NCBI RefSeq assembly: GCF_900167135.1
Contig: NZ_FUWZ01000001.1
Coordinates: forward strand, 1,536,336-1,600,335
Direction of reading: 5' to 3'
Source of the DNA: Chitinophaga eiseniae
Lineage (GTDB): Bacteria > Bacteroidota > Bacteroidia > Chitinophagales > Chitinophagaceae
DNA length: 64,000 nt
Below, piece by piece: positions 16,871 through 25,687 of this stretch. Positions within the stretch are counted from its first letter, which is position 1; every line of letters starts with the position of its first letter. The notes below the pieces were generated by a model. It had not been told where the DNA came from. It did no database searches and saw only the letters and a program-made list of their open reading frames with translations. The position numbers were made by a program, and so were the translations under genes.

Positions 16871-16923
16871 ACCGGAAGATGCGGTAACATCTTCCGGTGA
16901 AGACTGCCTGCGGTAACAGGCAG
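16871..16923. other. Two tandem stem-loops with the same loop sequence
   Basis: Stem 1 pairs ACCGGAAGATG (16871-16881) with CATCTTCCGGT (16888-16898). Stem 2 pairs CTGCCTG (16904-16910) with CAGGCAG (16917-16923). Both enclose the same hexaloop CGGTAA closed by G-C. No T run follows on the plus strand, so these are not ordinary terminators for FecR; an A run precedes stem 1. They lie just upstream of susC and could be a leader RNA structure or a protein or sRNA target. Confidence 0.65.
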
Positions 16924-16961
16924 CCCGGCTAACTATTTCATTAATTAAACCAAACAAATGT

Positions 16962-19900
16962 ATGCAAAAATTTTACGTTTGTTGGCGCTACCTGCCCGCG
17001 GGCATAGTGCCAGCCAAATTATGGCATGTTATGCGGCTAATCATAATCCTGTTGTTCGTAGGGCTGGTGAGCGCCTACGGAAAAACTTACTCGCAGAATA
17101 CCCCGCTTCATGTGCGGGTGACCAACGCTCCGCTGCCGGAGCTTTTCCGGCAGATACAAGCACAGAGCAACTGGCGTATTTTCTACAAAGATGAACTGCT
17201 GCGTGGTGAGAAAAACATCACGTTGCATCTGCGCGGTAAAAGGCTGGTGGAGGTGCTGGACAAAGCCCTCGATGGCACCAGTCTCGGCTACACGATCGTA
17301 GGCACCCAGGTGGCGATCGTTCCCAAAGAAGAACAGCCGGTACGCCCGCTGAAACTGGCACGGGAAGACAGTATGCTGACCATCAAAGGCCGTGTGTACG
17401 ACACGCACGAGCCGCCGGTAGCGCTGCCCGGTGTTTCTATCGGCGTAAAAGGTTCTTCCCGTGGCACTACCAGCGACGCAGATGGTTACTTCACCATCCA
17501 GGCGCCCAGAAATGCTACGCTGGTGTTTAGCCTCGTGGGATTTATTGCGACGGAGTACAACGTCCTGCGCAGCAACAACGGCCTATCCATTTCATTGAAA
17601 GAAAAAGTGTCGGCCCTCGATGAAGTAGTCGTAGTGGGGATTACAGAGCAACAGCGTAAACACATCGCGAGCTCGGTGGCTTCCCTTAATGTAAAATCGG
17701 CCATGAGCGGCAAGCCTATCACCACCATTTCCCAATCGCTGCAGGGCGGTGTGACCGGTCTGCAGGTAAGCCAGGCGTCCGGTCTGCCCGGCGGGGATGC
17801 TGCCACCATCAAGATACGCGGCATCACCTCCCTGAACGGTTCCAACCCGTTGGTGCTGGTAGACGGTATCCCGATGGACATGAACTATATAGATCCGCTT
17901 ACGGTAGAAAGCGTGACCGTATTGAAAGATGCTGCTGCCGCCTCAATCTACGGCGCCAGAGCCGCCAGCGGCGTGATCCTGGTCACCACCAAAAGAGGGA
18001 CGCCCGGCCGTGTGGCTGTCACCTATGACGGTTACTACGGTGTGCAGTCACCCACTAAAATGCCTGCGCTGGTAGACGCTCCCCAATATATGCGCATGTA
18101 CAATGAAGCACTCGCCAATTCCGGTAAAACACCCCTGTATTCCGAAGAAGATATTCAACAAACCATTGCCGGCACTGATCCGGTAAAATATCCGAATACC
18201 GACTGGCAGAAAGTCATTGTCAACAAAAGAGCGCCTATCACCAGTCATTCCGTAGGGGTGAGCGGAGGTAACAGCCTTGCCCGTTTTGCGCTGAACGCCA
18301 ACTACCAATACCAGGATGGTATGACACCGCTGACCAGCAGCAGGAAGTATAACATTCGCGCCAATACTTCCGTGTCGCTGACCAAGAATTTCCAGATCAA
18401 TATGGACCTGCTGGCCATCAAACGTAATATCCTGCTGCCTAACAGAACACTGGGGCATGACGGTACCCGCTTGCTGGAAGATGTGTTCCGCGTGCCGCCT
18501 ACCATTCTTCCCAAATATCCGCAGAAGGAGGGTTCTTCCGAGATCTATGGCCGCTACGTTGATATCGTGAATCCGCTGGCCTACGCAGAAAAAGGCGGTC
18601 GATTTGTCAATGAATACGGGCAGTCCAGCATCAACCTGCAACCCAAATGGGAGGTGATACCGGGGCTGAACCTGCGGGGACAGTTCAGCTACCGCCTCAA
18701 CAGCGATTTGCTGGGCAGCCTGCGCGACAACTATAATTTCTTCGACTATTATACCGGCCAGCTGCTGCAAACGTGGACACAGCAACGCGCTTACTCACAG
18801 GCCAGGACTACGTACTATTACATTGCCGCCAATGCTGATTACACGCTCGATGTAAAAGATCATCACTTCTTCCTGATGGCAGGGTATTCGCAGGAAGAGA
18901 AAAATACAAGTGCCAGCTCCGCCGGAACTTATTTGTATATCAACTCTCTGTTATCGTCTTATGCCAAATTGAATTACTCTTACCAGGACCGGTATCTGCT
19001 GGAACTAACCGGCCGTATGGACGCTTCTTCCAAATTTGCCAAAGGCCATAAGTATGGTTTCTTCCCTTCGGTGGCGTTTGGCTGGAATATCAGTAAAGAG
19101 AAATTTATGTCTTCCGTGAAGGCGGTCAGCAATATGAAGCTGCGCGCTTCCTATGGTCAGCTGGGCAATGAATCGGACGTGGAATTGTACCAGTATCAGA
19201 CGACCATCAACTCCGGTTCCGGTCTGGAGACCAACTACGGTAATCCGGACCTGAGCTGGGAAACAGTGAATATGGCTGATGTGGGATTAGACATCGGCTT
19301 GTTTAACAACAAGCTGGAGATTGTGGTGGATTATTATAATAAACTCACCAAAGACATCATTCTGCGGCCACCGCTGTCCTATACCGGCGGCTTTGAAGGC
19401 AAGGTGCCTGTCAACGCCGGCAAGCTGCGGAACACAGGCTGGGAAGCATCTGTGAACTACAACGGTAACATCGGCAAAAATGTGGCGGTGTCTTTCCGGC
19501 CGGGCGTGACCTATAACAAAAACGAGATCGTGTCCCTGTTGAGCGGCCCTTATGTCAGCTCCACCACCATTCAGCAGGAGGGCGGCCCATATGGCGGCAT
19601 CTTCGGCTATAAAACCGCAGGGTTGCTGCAGGAGAGCGACTTTGATAAAGATGGTAATCCGCTGATACCGGTGTTGCCAGGCGCCAAACCCGGTGATATC
19701 AAGTACCTTGACCTTAGTGGCAATAAAGTCATTGATGGGTCTGACCAGACGTTAATTGGTAATCCGCTCGCGCGGCTGAATTACTTCGCCAATTTCCGGG
19801 TGGCGTACAAAAACTTCGATCTCGAATTTTTGTTGCAGGGTACCGGTAAGTCTGATGTGGTGCTGGAAGGTATGTTGGCATTGCCAATGGACAATAGTAA

Positions 19901-20246
19901 AGACGGTGGTGTGCCTACCCGTTTTTATGCAGACAACTACTGGACACCCCAACGCACCAACGCTATGTTCCCGCGTTTGAACACGTTGCCTACCAACAAC
20001 AAGTTATCCTCTGATTTCTGGTTCCAGAACGGCGCGTACATGCGGGTGAAGTATGTTCAGCTGGGGTACAATTCGCAGGCAAACTGGCTGAAACGTGTTG
20101 GTATCCGTGGTTTGCGGGTGTATGTGAACGCGCAGAACCCGATCACCTTCACCAAAATGAAGCTCACTGATGCCGAAAGCCAGGGAGATCAGTGGACCTA
20201 TGGTATCATGAAGGCATTTATTGCCGGTATTAATGTTCAACTTTAA
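16962..20246 (+). CDS. SusC/RagA-type TonB-dependent receptor with STN domain
   Basis: This 1094-residue outer-membrane channel imports substrate together with its SusD lid, driven by TonB. After the leader (MRLIIILLFVGLVSAYGKTYSQ) comes an STN signalling domain (about 45-125, with VRVTNAPLPELFRQIQAQSN), then a carboxypeptidase-like domain (KGRVYDTHEPPVALPGVSIG). The TonB box/plug region follows (DEVVVVGITEQQ, then the SusC motif IRGITSLNGSNPLVLVDG, and ASIYGARAASGVILVTTKRG). The rest is the 22-strand barrel ending IAGINVQL. The STN domain indicates signalling to the upstream FecR. SusD follows after 10 bp. The substrate is unknown; no hydrolases are nearby. Confidence 0.95.
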   Translation: MQKFYVCWRYLPAGIVPAKLWHVMRLIIILLFVGLVSAYGKTYSQNTPLHVRVTNAPLPELFRQIQAQSNWRIFYKDELLRGEKNITLHLRGKRLVEVLDKALDGTSLGYTIVGTQVAIVPKEEQPVRPLKLAREDSMLTIKGRVYDTHEPPVALPGVSIGVKGSSRGTTSDADGYFTIQAPRNATLVFSLVGFIATEYNVLRSNNGLSISLKEKVSALDEVVVVGITEQQRKHIASSVASLNVKSAMSGKPITTISQSLQGGVTGLQVSQASGLPGGDAATIKIRGITSLNGSNPLVLVDGIPMDMNYIDPLTVESVTVLKDAAAASIYGARAASGVILVTTKRGTPGRVAVTYDGYYGVQSPTKMPALVDAPQYMRMYNEALANSGKTPLYSEEDIQQTIAGTDPVKYPNTDWQKVIVNKRAPITSHSVGVSGGNSLARFALNANYQYQDGMTPLTSSRKYNIRANTSVSLTKNFQINMDLLAIKRNILLPNRTLGHDGTRLLEDVFRVPPTILPKYPQKEGSSEIYGRYVDIVNPLAYAEKGGRFVNEYGQSSINLQPKWEVIPGLNLRGQFSYRLNSDLLGSLRDNYNFFDYYTGQLLQTWTQQRAYSQARTTYYYIAANADYTLDVKDHHFFLMAGYSQEEKNTSASSAGTYLYINSLLSSYAKLNYSYQDRYLLELTGRMDASSKFAKGHKYGFFPSVAFGWNISKEKFMSSVKAVSNMKLRASYGQLGNESDVELYQYQTTINSGSGLETNYGNPDLSWETVNMADVGLDIGLFNNKLEIVVDYYNKLTKDIILRPPLSYTGGFEGKVPVNAGKLRNTGWEASVNYNGNIGKNVAVSFRPGVTYNKNEIVSLLSGPYVSSTTIQQEGGPYGGIFGYKTAGLLQESDFDKDGNPLIPVLPGAKPGDIKYLDLSGNKVIDGSDQTLIGNPLARLNYFANFRVAYKNFDLEFLLQGTGKSDVVLEGMLALPMDNSKDGGVPTRFYADNYWTPQRTNAMFPRLNTLPTNNKLSSDFWFQNGAYMRVKYVQLGYNSQANWLKRVGIRGLRVYVNAQNPITFTKMKLTDAESQGDQWTYGIMKAFIAGINVQL

Positions 20247-20256
20247 TAATGGTCGT

Positions 20257-21837
20257 ATGAAAAAGATATATGCAGTCATTTTTTCAGCCGTGATGCTGAC
20301 ATGCAGCTGTGAAAAATTTCTCACCCATGATGACCCGGTGAGTGTAACGGATGATAACTGGTGGAGGACAGAAGCCAATGCCACCGGTGCGTTAGGATCG
20401 GTGTATGCCGGTTTGCCTGGAGGTTCCGGCGGGCGGCAGCTGATGTTCCTCTCCGCTTTGAGTGATGAGGCGGTGGCACGTCAGGATACCCGTGGCGCCT
20501 ATGAGGCGTATGCCAAAGGATTACAGAACAGCAACTGGGACGTAGCGCTGAACCTGTGGCGGGATGATTATAAGGATATCCGCCGTGCCTGTCGGTTTCT
20601 TGAAAATGTGGATCGCTGCTACATGGATTCTTCGCTGAAAGACCGTTACAAATACGAAGCGAGGGCCATGCGCGCTTACTATCATATGGAGATGATGCTG
20701 TTCTTTGGCGGTATTCCGATTGTCACTGAATCGCTGGAACCGGGCAATAGCAATACCACCCGCAACTCCGAAAAAGAAGTGTATGATTTTGTGGTGAGTG
20801 AGCTGACAGCATGTGCGCCACATTTGCCGGACGTGTATAACAATAATGAAGCATGGCGTATTTCTTCCGGTGTTTGCTGGGCGCTGATCGCCAAGCTATC
20901 CATGTTTTACAAGGAATATGAAACTGCGAAGATGGCTGCGCAGAAGGTGATTGATCAGAACGTGTATAAATTATACCGTAGTACCAATACAAAAGTCAAC
21001 AGTTTCGCCGAGCTGTTTACCTACGCCGGTGAGCTGAACAAAGAGCGGGTATTTTTCCGTGATAATGGTTGTTCCAACGCCTGGCGGACTTTTGCGCCTT
21101 ACGGTGTAGGCGGGCAGACAGTCGTGTCGCCCACCATGAAGCTGGTCAACAGTTTTGAGACGCTGCAGGGTAAAACGTTACAGGAGCTGGGAGCGGATTC
21201 GCTGGCAGTTTACCAGAAAGACCCCTTCTACAAAAATAACCGTGATCCGCGCCTGGTGGCCTCAGTGCTGGTGCCGGGGCAGGTGTACGAAAAAGATACG
21301 CTTCGTCCGTTTGCCAGCGAGGGTAGTGACCGTATTGGTATCCTCAACAGCACCGCCACCGGTTTCTGGGTGAAAAAATACCTCGATCCCAAAGACCGTA
21401 ACGGCGCCAGTCCTTCGCTGGATTATATGATCATCCGTTATGCCGAGGTGTTGCTGAACTATGTGGAGTCGCTGGTGGAATTGGGCGATTGGCAGAACCC
21501 TGACGTGCTCCATCATCTGAATGATATCCGTACGCGTGCAGGCATGCCCGTAGTAGATGCCGGCAAGTATAATACGCAGGAGAAGCTGCGGCAGCTGATA
21601 CGCCGTGAGCGTACCGCCGAGCTGGCGTTTGAAGGCGCCCGTTTTTATGATATCCGCCGCTGGGGTATACTGGGAGAGGTAATGAACGGGCAGGTGCATG
21701 GCGCTGTAGATCCGGCTACCGGAGCGCCGGTGATGGTAGAGACGCGTTCCTGTAATGTGGAAAGGGATTTCCGTTATCCTATTCCGTTGAACGAGCTGTT
21801 AGCGAATCCGAAGATGACGCAGAATCCGTTGTATTAA
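20257..21837 (+). CDS. SusD/RagB-family nutrient-binding lipoprotein
   Basis: The 526-residue surface lipoprotein caps the SusC barrel and binds substrate. The start is the ATG at 20257, which gives a lipoprotein signal (MKKIYAVIFSAVMLTCSCEK); an upstream in-frame ATG at 20221 overlaps susC and spoils the leader. The TPR-rich N-terminal part includes ARAMRAYYHMEMMLFFGGIPI, and the C-terminal SusD domain contains DYMIIRYAEVLLNYVESLVELG and IRRERTAELAFEGARFYDIRRW, both diagnostic. It ends with PLNELLANPKMTQNPLY, the usual SusD C terminus. It forms an operon with susC. Confidence 0.95.
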   Translation: MKKIYAVIFSAVMLTCSCEKFLTHDDPVSVTDDNWWRTEANATGALGSVYAGLPGGSGGRQLMFLSALSDEAVARQDTRGAYEAYAKGLQNSNWDVALNLWRDDYKDIRRACRFLENVDRCYMDSSLKDRYKYEARAMRAYYHMEMMLFFGGIPIVTESLEPGNSNTTRNSEKEVYDFVVSELTACAPHLPDVYNNNEAWRISSGVCWALIAKLSMFYKEYETAKMAAQKVIDQNVYKLYRSTNTKVNSFAELFTYAGELNKERVFFRDNGCSNAWRTFAPYGVGGQTVVSPTMKLVNSFETLQGKTLQELGADSLAVYQKDPFYKNNRDPRLVASVLVPGQVYEKDTLRPFASEGSDRIGILNSTATGFWVKKYLDPKDRNGASPSLDYMIIRYAEVLLNYVESLVELGDWQNPDVLHHLNDIRTRAGMPVVDAGKYNTQEKLRQLIRRERTAELAFEGARFYDIRRWGILGEVMNGQVHGAVDPATGAPVMVETRSCNVERDFRYPIPLNELLANPKMTQNPLY

Positions 21838-21841
21838 CAGT

Positions 21842-21888
21842 AACTGTGATAACGATGACTATCACTGATTTTTTCTGATTCAGGAAGA
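21842..21888 (+). repeat. Third copy of the dispersed 3'-end repeat
   Basis: Starting just after the susD stop, the sequence begins AACTGTGAT and carries CTGATT...CTGATTCAGGAAGATTA, in register with the copy at 422-466. It is less similar than the two copies near 0.5 kb but has the same order of blocks and the same position right after a stop codon. Confidence 0.55.
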
Positions 21889-21934
21889 TTACAGCGATTG
21901 AAACCGGTCTGCCTTTTTCGCTTATACTTATACG

Positions 21935-21976
21935 AAAGCACCCGTTTGATATTGATCAAACGGGTGCTTTGTTTTT
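21935..21976. terminator. Strong bidirectional terminator
   Basis: A perfect 16-bp stem AAAGCACCCGTTTGAT (21935-21950) / ATCAAACGGGTGCTTT (21955-21970) with loop ATTG is followed by GTTTTT. It separates the susD transcript from the convergent plsC gene. Confidence 0.92.
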
Positions 21977-21987
21977 ATCTTTTGTGA

Positions 21988-22734
21988 TTACAGTTTATCC
22001 TTTGTTGTGACGTAATAATCCAGCATGAGGTTAAATACTTTCTCTTTCAGCGCCGGCAGGTCGTCGCGGGTCATGCCGGTGGTGGAGATGGGAGGAAGTA
22101 CATGATAATGGATCGGGTGTGGCCAGGCGAAGAATGTTTTACCGGGCGGTTGTATTTTCCTGGTGTTAAACAGCAGGGAGGGCATCAGTGGTGTCTGTGT
22201 GTCTATGGCAAGGGCGAACGCGCCGTCATAGAATGCTTTCAGTGGTTCGGCGGTGCGGTTGCGGGTACCTTCGGGGTACAGCAACATGTGGATACCAAGG
22301 CTGAGCGCATGTTTCATGTCCACTACACTTTGTTTGCGGCTGGCTTCACTGCTGCGGTCTACCAGTATGCTGCCTATTTTGTACAGGACATTGAATACCG
22401 GTATTTTAGCCATGGAGGCTTTCGCCAGTGTTTTATTGGCGCCGGGGACATAACCGGTGGTAACGGGGATGTCCATCAATGCGTTGTGATTGCATACGAT
22501 GACATAGGTTTGGCCGGGGGCGAAATATTCCTGGCCTTTCAGTCTGGCGGGGCACCCGATCAGCGGCAGGTAGACGTTCATCCACCAGCGGCCGAGGCCC
22601 ACGAAGAATGCCGTAGGCTTAGGTTCTGGCCAGAAAGAGGCGATCCAGATAGGGATAAAGACGATCAGCATTGTGATGACAAACAGCAGCAATGCGTACA
22701 GCGCATAAATTCTTCCCAGTATATTTTTTAGCAT
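21988..22734 (-). CDS. plsC: 1-acyl-sn-glycerol-3-phosphate acyltransferase (PlsC family)
   Basis: This membrane enzyme adds the second acyl chain to lysophosphatidic acid to make phosphatidic acid. It has an N-terminal hydrophobic segment (ALYALLLFVITMLIVFIPIW), the HX4D acceptor motif in NHNALMD (about residues 82-88) and the EGTR motif in YPEGTRNR (about 151-158), the two hallmarks of the family. The start is placed at the ATG at 22734 (MLKNILGRIY), because the upstream alternative adds a hydrophilic tail before the membrane segment. It lies 42 bp after ung on the same strand and probably shares its transcript. The family is certain; the exact acyl substrate is not. Confidence 0.9.
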   Translation of the reverse strand: MLKNILGRIYALYALLLFVITMLIVFIPIWIASFWPEPKPTAFFVGLGRWWMNVYLPLIGCPARLKGQEYFAPGQTYVIVCNHNALMDIPVTTGYVPGANKTLAKASMAKIPVFNVLYKIGSILVDRSSEASRKQSVVDMKHALSLGIHMLLYPEGTRNRTAEPLKAFYDGAFALAIDTQTPLMPSLLFNTRKIQPPGKTFFAWPHPIHYHVLPPISTTGMTRDDLPALKEKVFNLMLDYYVTTKDKL

Positions 22735-22776
22735 AACAGAGAGGTTATCGTAAAGATACTGATAGTATGCCAATGA

Positions 22777-23448
22777 TCAGAGGCGCCAGTCCACCGGTTC
22801 GATGCCGGCTTTCAGCAGGAGCTCGTTGGTTTTGGAAAAATGTCTGCAGCCGAAGAAGCCGTTGGCCGCGCTGAAAGGCGAGGGGTGAGCCGCTTTCAGG
22901 ATATGGTGGCGGGTGGCGTCTATGAGGATTTGTTTATCCTGTGCGAAGCGGCCCCACAGCAGAAATACCACATCATTTTTCATGTCTGATATTTTGCGGA
23001 TGACAGCGTCGGTAAAGTTCTCCCAGCCTATTTTGCTGTGGGAGGCGGGTTCACTGGCTCGTACCGTCAGGAAGGCGTTGAGCAGCAGCACGCCGTGTTC
23101 GGCCCATTTGGTGAGGTTGCCGCTGGTGGGTATGTCCAGGCCGAGATCGGTTTTCATTTCCTTGTAGATGTTGCCCAGTGACGGCGGCGGTTTGATGCCG
23201 TCCGGTACGGAGAAACTGAGGCCGTGTGCCTGTCCTGCACCATGGTAGGGGTCTTGTCCTAAAATCACTACCTTTACTTTGTCGAAAGGTGTTTGTTGGA
23301 AGGCGTTGAAGATGTTGTTACCTGCCGGGTAGATGGTTTTTCCCAGTGCTTTCTCATGTTTCAGGTGCATCACAATCTCCGCGAAATAGGTTTTGTTGAA
23401 CTCATCTTTGAGCACTTCTTTCCAGCTTTCTTCGATCTGTACGTCCAT
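22777..23448 (-). CDS. ung: Uracil-DNA glycosylase
   Basis: The 223-residue family 1 enzyme removes uracil from DNA to start base-excision repair. It contains the water-activating motif GQDPYHG (64-70, catalytic Asp66), the uracil-binding region LSFSVP and LLLNAFLTVR, and the DNA-minor-groove loop HPSPFSA near residue 190. The length and start (MDVQIEESWKEVL) match the family. It reads away from the tRNA-Arg gene and is followed by plsC. Confidence 0.97.
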   Translation of the reverse strand: MDVQIEESWKEVLKDEFNKTYFAEIVMHLKHEKALGKTIYPAGNNIFNAFQQTPFDKVKVVILGQDPYHGAGQAHGLSFSVPDGIKPPPSLGNIYKEMKTDLGLDIPTSGNLTKWAEHGVLLLNAFLTVRASEPASHSKIGWENFTDAVIRKISDMKNDVVFLLWGRFAQDKQILIDATRHHILKAAHPSPFSAANGFFGCRHFSKTNELLLKAGIEPVDWRL

Positions 23449-23484
23449 ATTTTTCAGTCAATATTTTAGAAAAATTAAATTAAA

Positions 23485-23517
23485 TTTGATTTATTGGAAA
23501 ATATTTCCATAAATTTG
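23485..23517 (+). promoter_or_regulatory. Promoter of the tRNA-Arg gene
   Basis: A TAAATTTG -7 box (23510-23517) followed by CACTCCC is preceded by TTTG (23485-23488) with a 21-bp spacer. The tRNA begins about 65 bp downstream. TAnnTTTGCA boxes of this form are usual before stable-RNA genes in this phylum. Confidence 0.65.
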
Positions 23518-23581
23518 CACTCCCAAAATGAGAGATAAATATAGGAATTTATTTCACATTGACGGAAAAAACAAAATATAA

Positions 23582-23655
23582 GTCTCGGTAGCTCAGCTGG
23601 ATAGAGCAACTGCCTTCTAAGCAGTAGGTCATTGGTTCGAATCCAATCCGGGATA
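23582..23655 (+). tRNA. tRNA-Arg (anticodon TCT)
   Basis: The 74-nt sequence folds as a tRNA. The 7-bp acceptor GTCTCGG/CCGGGAT has two G-U pairs. The anticodon stem ACTGC/GCAGT encloses loop CTTCTAA with anticodon TCT, and the T arm ATTGG-TTCGAAT-CCAAT is canonical. The discriminator base is A and no CCA is encoded. It reads AGA codons (and perhaps AGG). It marks the left edge of an AT-rich two-gene island; no repeat of its 3' end was found beyond that island. Confidence 0.95.
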
Positions 23656-23663
23656 CAAAATAA

Positions 23664-23706
23664 ATAGGGGAAAATTGCGGTAGCGGTTTTCCCCTATCTA
23701 TTTTTG
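23664..23706 (+). terminator. Terminator after tRNA-Arg
   Basis: Stem ATAGGGGAAAA (23664-23674) / TTTTCCCCTAT (23687-23697) is followed by CTATTTTT. The loop holds a smaller CCGC-type pairing. Confidence 0.85.
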
Positions 23707-23900
23707 TGAGAAATTCCTAAAACCACATTTTGTTTTCTCTGTTATTTTCATCTCCTGTGTGTTTTTATCCTATTTATCTTATTTATTTTGGTCTAAAGAG
23801 GTTGCTTTTCCGTTTTTTGTTATTGACAAAAATGTATCTTACAATAACAATGGACTGCCTGAAAGTGATCTTTTGTAACTATTCTAAATGAGGTAATCAG

Positions 23901-25163
23901 ATGAGTAAGATAAGGATAAAGCATTTTGGGCCTATCGTTGAGGGGTATACGCAGGATGATGGTTGGATAGATATACGTAAGGCGACGGTACTTATCGGTA
24001 ATCAGGGCTCAGGAAAGAGCACAGTCGCGAAGCTGATTTCTACCTTTACGTGGATTGAAAAAGCATTGGTGAGGGGTGACTATCCTCAAAAGTGGTTTGA
24101 ACGCAAGAACAAACTAAAAAATCAATATTTACCGTACCACAGGCTTGAGAACTACCTTAAGTCTGACAGTTCTGGTCAGACTGAAATAGACTTTCAGGGG
24201 GAGGCATATTCTATTAAGTATCGAAATGGTTCGTTGATAATTGAAGAGATAAGCCATTCGTCCTATCCTTTACCGCAAATAATGTATGTTCCGGCAGAAC
24301 GTAATTTTATCACCTATATGAAGACGGCTAAGGAATTGAAGCTTTCTTCTCCGTCTATGCAAGAGTTTCTCACAGAATTTGATAAAGCGAAAGAAAACCT
24401 GAAAGCCCCTGAACCCCTTCCAATAAATAGTACTGCTATAGAATATGATAAATTAAATGATACGCTAAATCTTAGAGGCACTGATTATAAACTTAGATTA
24501 TCTGAAGCATCCAGCGGGTTCCAGTCTCTTGTGCCTCTGTACCTGGTATCATCTTACCTGGCCAATTCCATTCTTATTAACAGAGCCGATGATTTGGAAG
24601 GCAAAGATGGAATGACAGCAGAAGAAATGGAGAGATTTAAAAAGGGGGTCGCAGAAATCTGGACAAATGAGAGCTTTACAGATGAACAGCGTAGACTGGC
24701 TCTTTCTGTATTGGCGGAAAAATTCAACAAGTCTGCATTTATTAACATTGTTGAAGAACCCGAACAAAATTTGTTTCCCGGCTCCCAATGGGAAATGTTG
24801 CAAAGCTTACTTGGATTTAATAGTATGGCGGCTGGAAATAAACTAATATTAACTACCCACAGCCCTTATATTATCAACTTTTTGAATATTGCTATCCTTG
24901 GTTATGATTTAAGAGAAAAAATAAAGGAAGCTAATCGGGTAAACGATTTACTACCAAAATTGCAGAAAATAGTTAAAGAGAATTCTCTGATTAGTTCGGA
25001 GGATGTAGTGGTGTACCAATTAGATGAAAAAGAAGGTGTTATTCGGAAGCTGCCTGCTCCGGAAGGGATTCCGACTGATAAAAATCTTCTTAATATGAAA
25101 ATTCGAGAAGCTAACCAATTGTTTGATGCTTTATTAGAAATTGAAGAAGATCTAGCAATATGA
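23901..25163 (+). CDS. ABC/OLD-type AAA ATPase, probable defence component
   Basis: The 420-residue protein is an ABC-class (AAA_15/21-like) ATPase. It has Walker A GNQGSGKST (33-41), an ABC-signature-like SEASSGFQS (201-209), Walker B INIVEEPEQN (281-290) with the catalytic glutamate pair, and the H-loop LTTHSPY (317-323). A helical insertion lies between Walker A and the signature. No TOPRIM domain follows, so it is not a full OLD nuclease. Its stop overlaps the start of the next gene (ATGA), which implies translational coupling and a partner protein. The region is AT-rich (24421-24480 has 16 G/C in 60) beside GC-balanced neighbours, and GAGG lies 7 nt before the ATG, unlike the host style. 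This suggests horizontal transfer next to tRNA-Arg. Relatives such as PARIS AriA or Septu PtuA are anti-phage ATPases; the defence role is inferred. Confidence 0.85.
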   Translation: MSKIRIKHFGPIVEGYTQDDGWIDIRKATVLIGNQGSGKSTVAKLISTFTWIEKALVRGDYPQKWFERKNKLKNQYLPYHRLENYLKSDSSGQTEIDFQGEAYSIKYRNGSLIIEEISHSSYPLPQIMYVPAERNFITYMKTAKELKLSSPSMQEFLTEFDKAKENLKAPEPLPINSTAIEYDKLNDTLNLRGTDYKLRLSEASSGFQSLVPLYLVSSYLANSILINRADDLEGKDGMTAEEMERFKKGVAEIWTNESFTDEQRRLALSVLAEKFNKSAFINIVEEPEQNLFPGSQWEMLQSLLGFNSMAAGNKLILTTHSPYIINFLNIAILGYDLREKIKEANRVNDLLPKLQKIVKENSLISSEDVVVYQLDEKEGVIRKLPAPEGIPTDKNLLNMKIREANQLFDALLEIEEDLAI

Positions 25164-25645
25164 ATTTTTTTGACAGCAATTGCCAGGAACCTCCACGTGA
25201 TGATGAATTATTTGGTATATGTGATGACCAGAATGGAACAAAAGCTTATACTAATATAGATGACAACACCAAATGGGTGGCGACTGTCGTTAATAGGAAA
25301 AAGGTCGAATTGGTTTTTACCGCAATCGATGCGTGTGTAATTAAAAGCAATGAGCATGAGGGGAGAGGACGCTGCGATGGAATGTTGACTTCTGAAGAGC
25401 ATATATTCTTTGTGGAATTGAAAGATCAGAATGCAAGTTGGAGGACGCTGGCCATTAATCAGTTAGAATCCACAGTTCGGTTTTTTCTGGAAAAAAACGG
25501 TCTCATGCAATACAGACATAAAAAAGCTTTTGCCTGTAATAAGCAACGTCCCCATTTTCAGGAAATTGATCAGGAAGAACAAATGAGGTGGTTTAGGACA
25601 TATGGTGTGAGACTTGATGTACAAGCAGAAGTTATTGTCGTTTGA
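25160..25645 (+). CDS. Small PD-(D/E)XK nuclease-like protein coupled to the ATPase
   Basis: The 161-residue protein was not recognised as a named family. It shows a plausible PD-(D/E)XK core: GRCDGML with Asp73, then a strand IFFVELKDQ with Glu86-x-Lys88, followed by a helix containing AINQLES with Gln101, the residue order of many restriction-like nucleases. The N-terminal ~60 residues are acidic and may contact the ATPase. It overlaps the ATPase gene by 4 bp and shares its low G+C. Two-gene ATPase plus small effector pairs are typical of abortive-infection systems, but the effectors known to me from PARIS (DUF4435/TOPRIM) and Septu (HNH) do not look like this. The fold assignment is by eye only. 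Confidence 0.6.
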   Translation: MNFFDSNCQEPPRDDELFGICDDQNGTKAYTNIDDNTKWVATVVNRKKVELVFTAIDACVIKSNEHEGRGRCDGMLTSEEHIFFVELKDQNASWRTLAINQLESTVRFFLEKNGLMQYRHKKAFACNKQRPHFQEIDQEEQMRWFRTYGVRLDVQAEVIVV

Positions 25646-25687
25646 TTTCGAGCGTCTAAAGCCAACCCCAAGACTATCCCAATAGGT

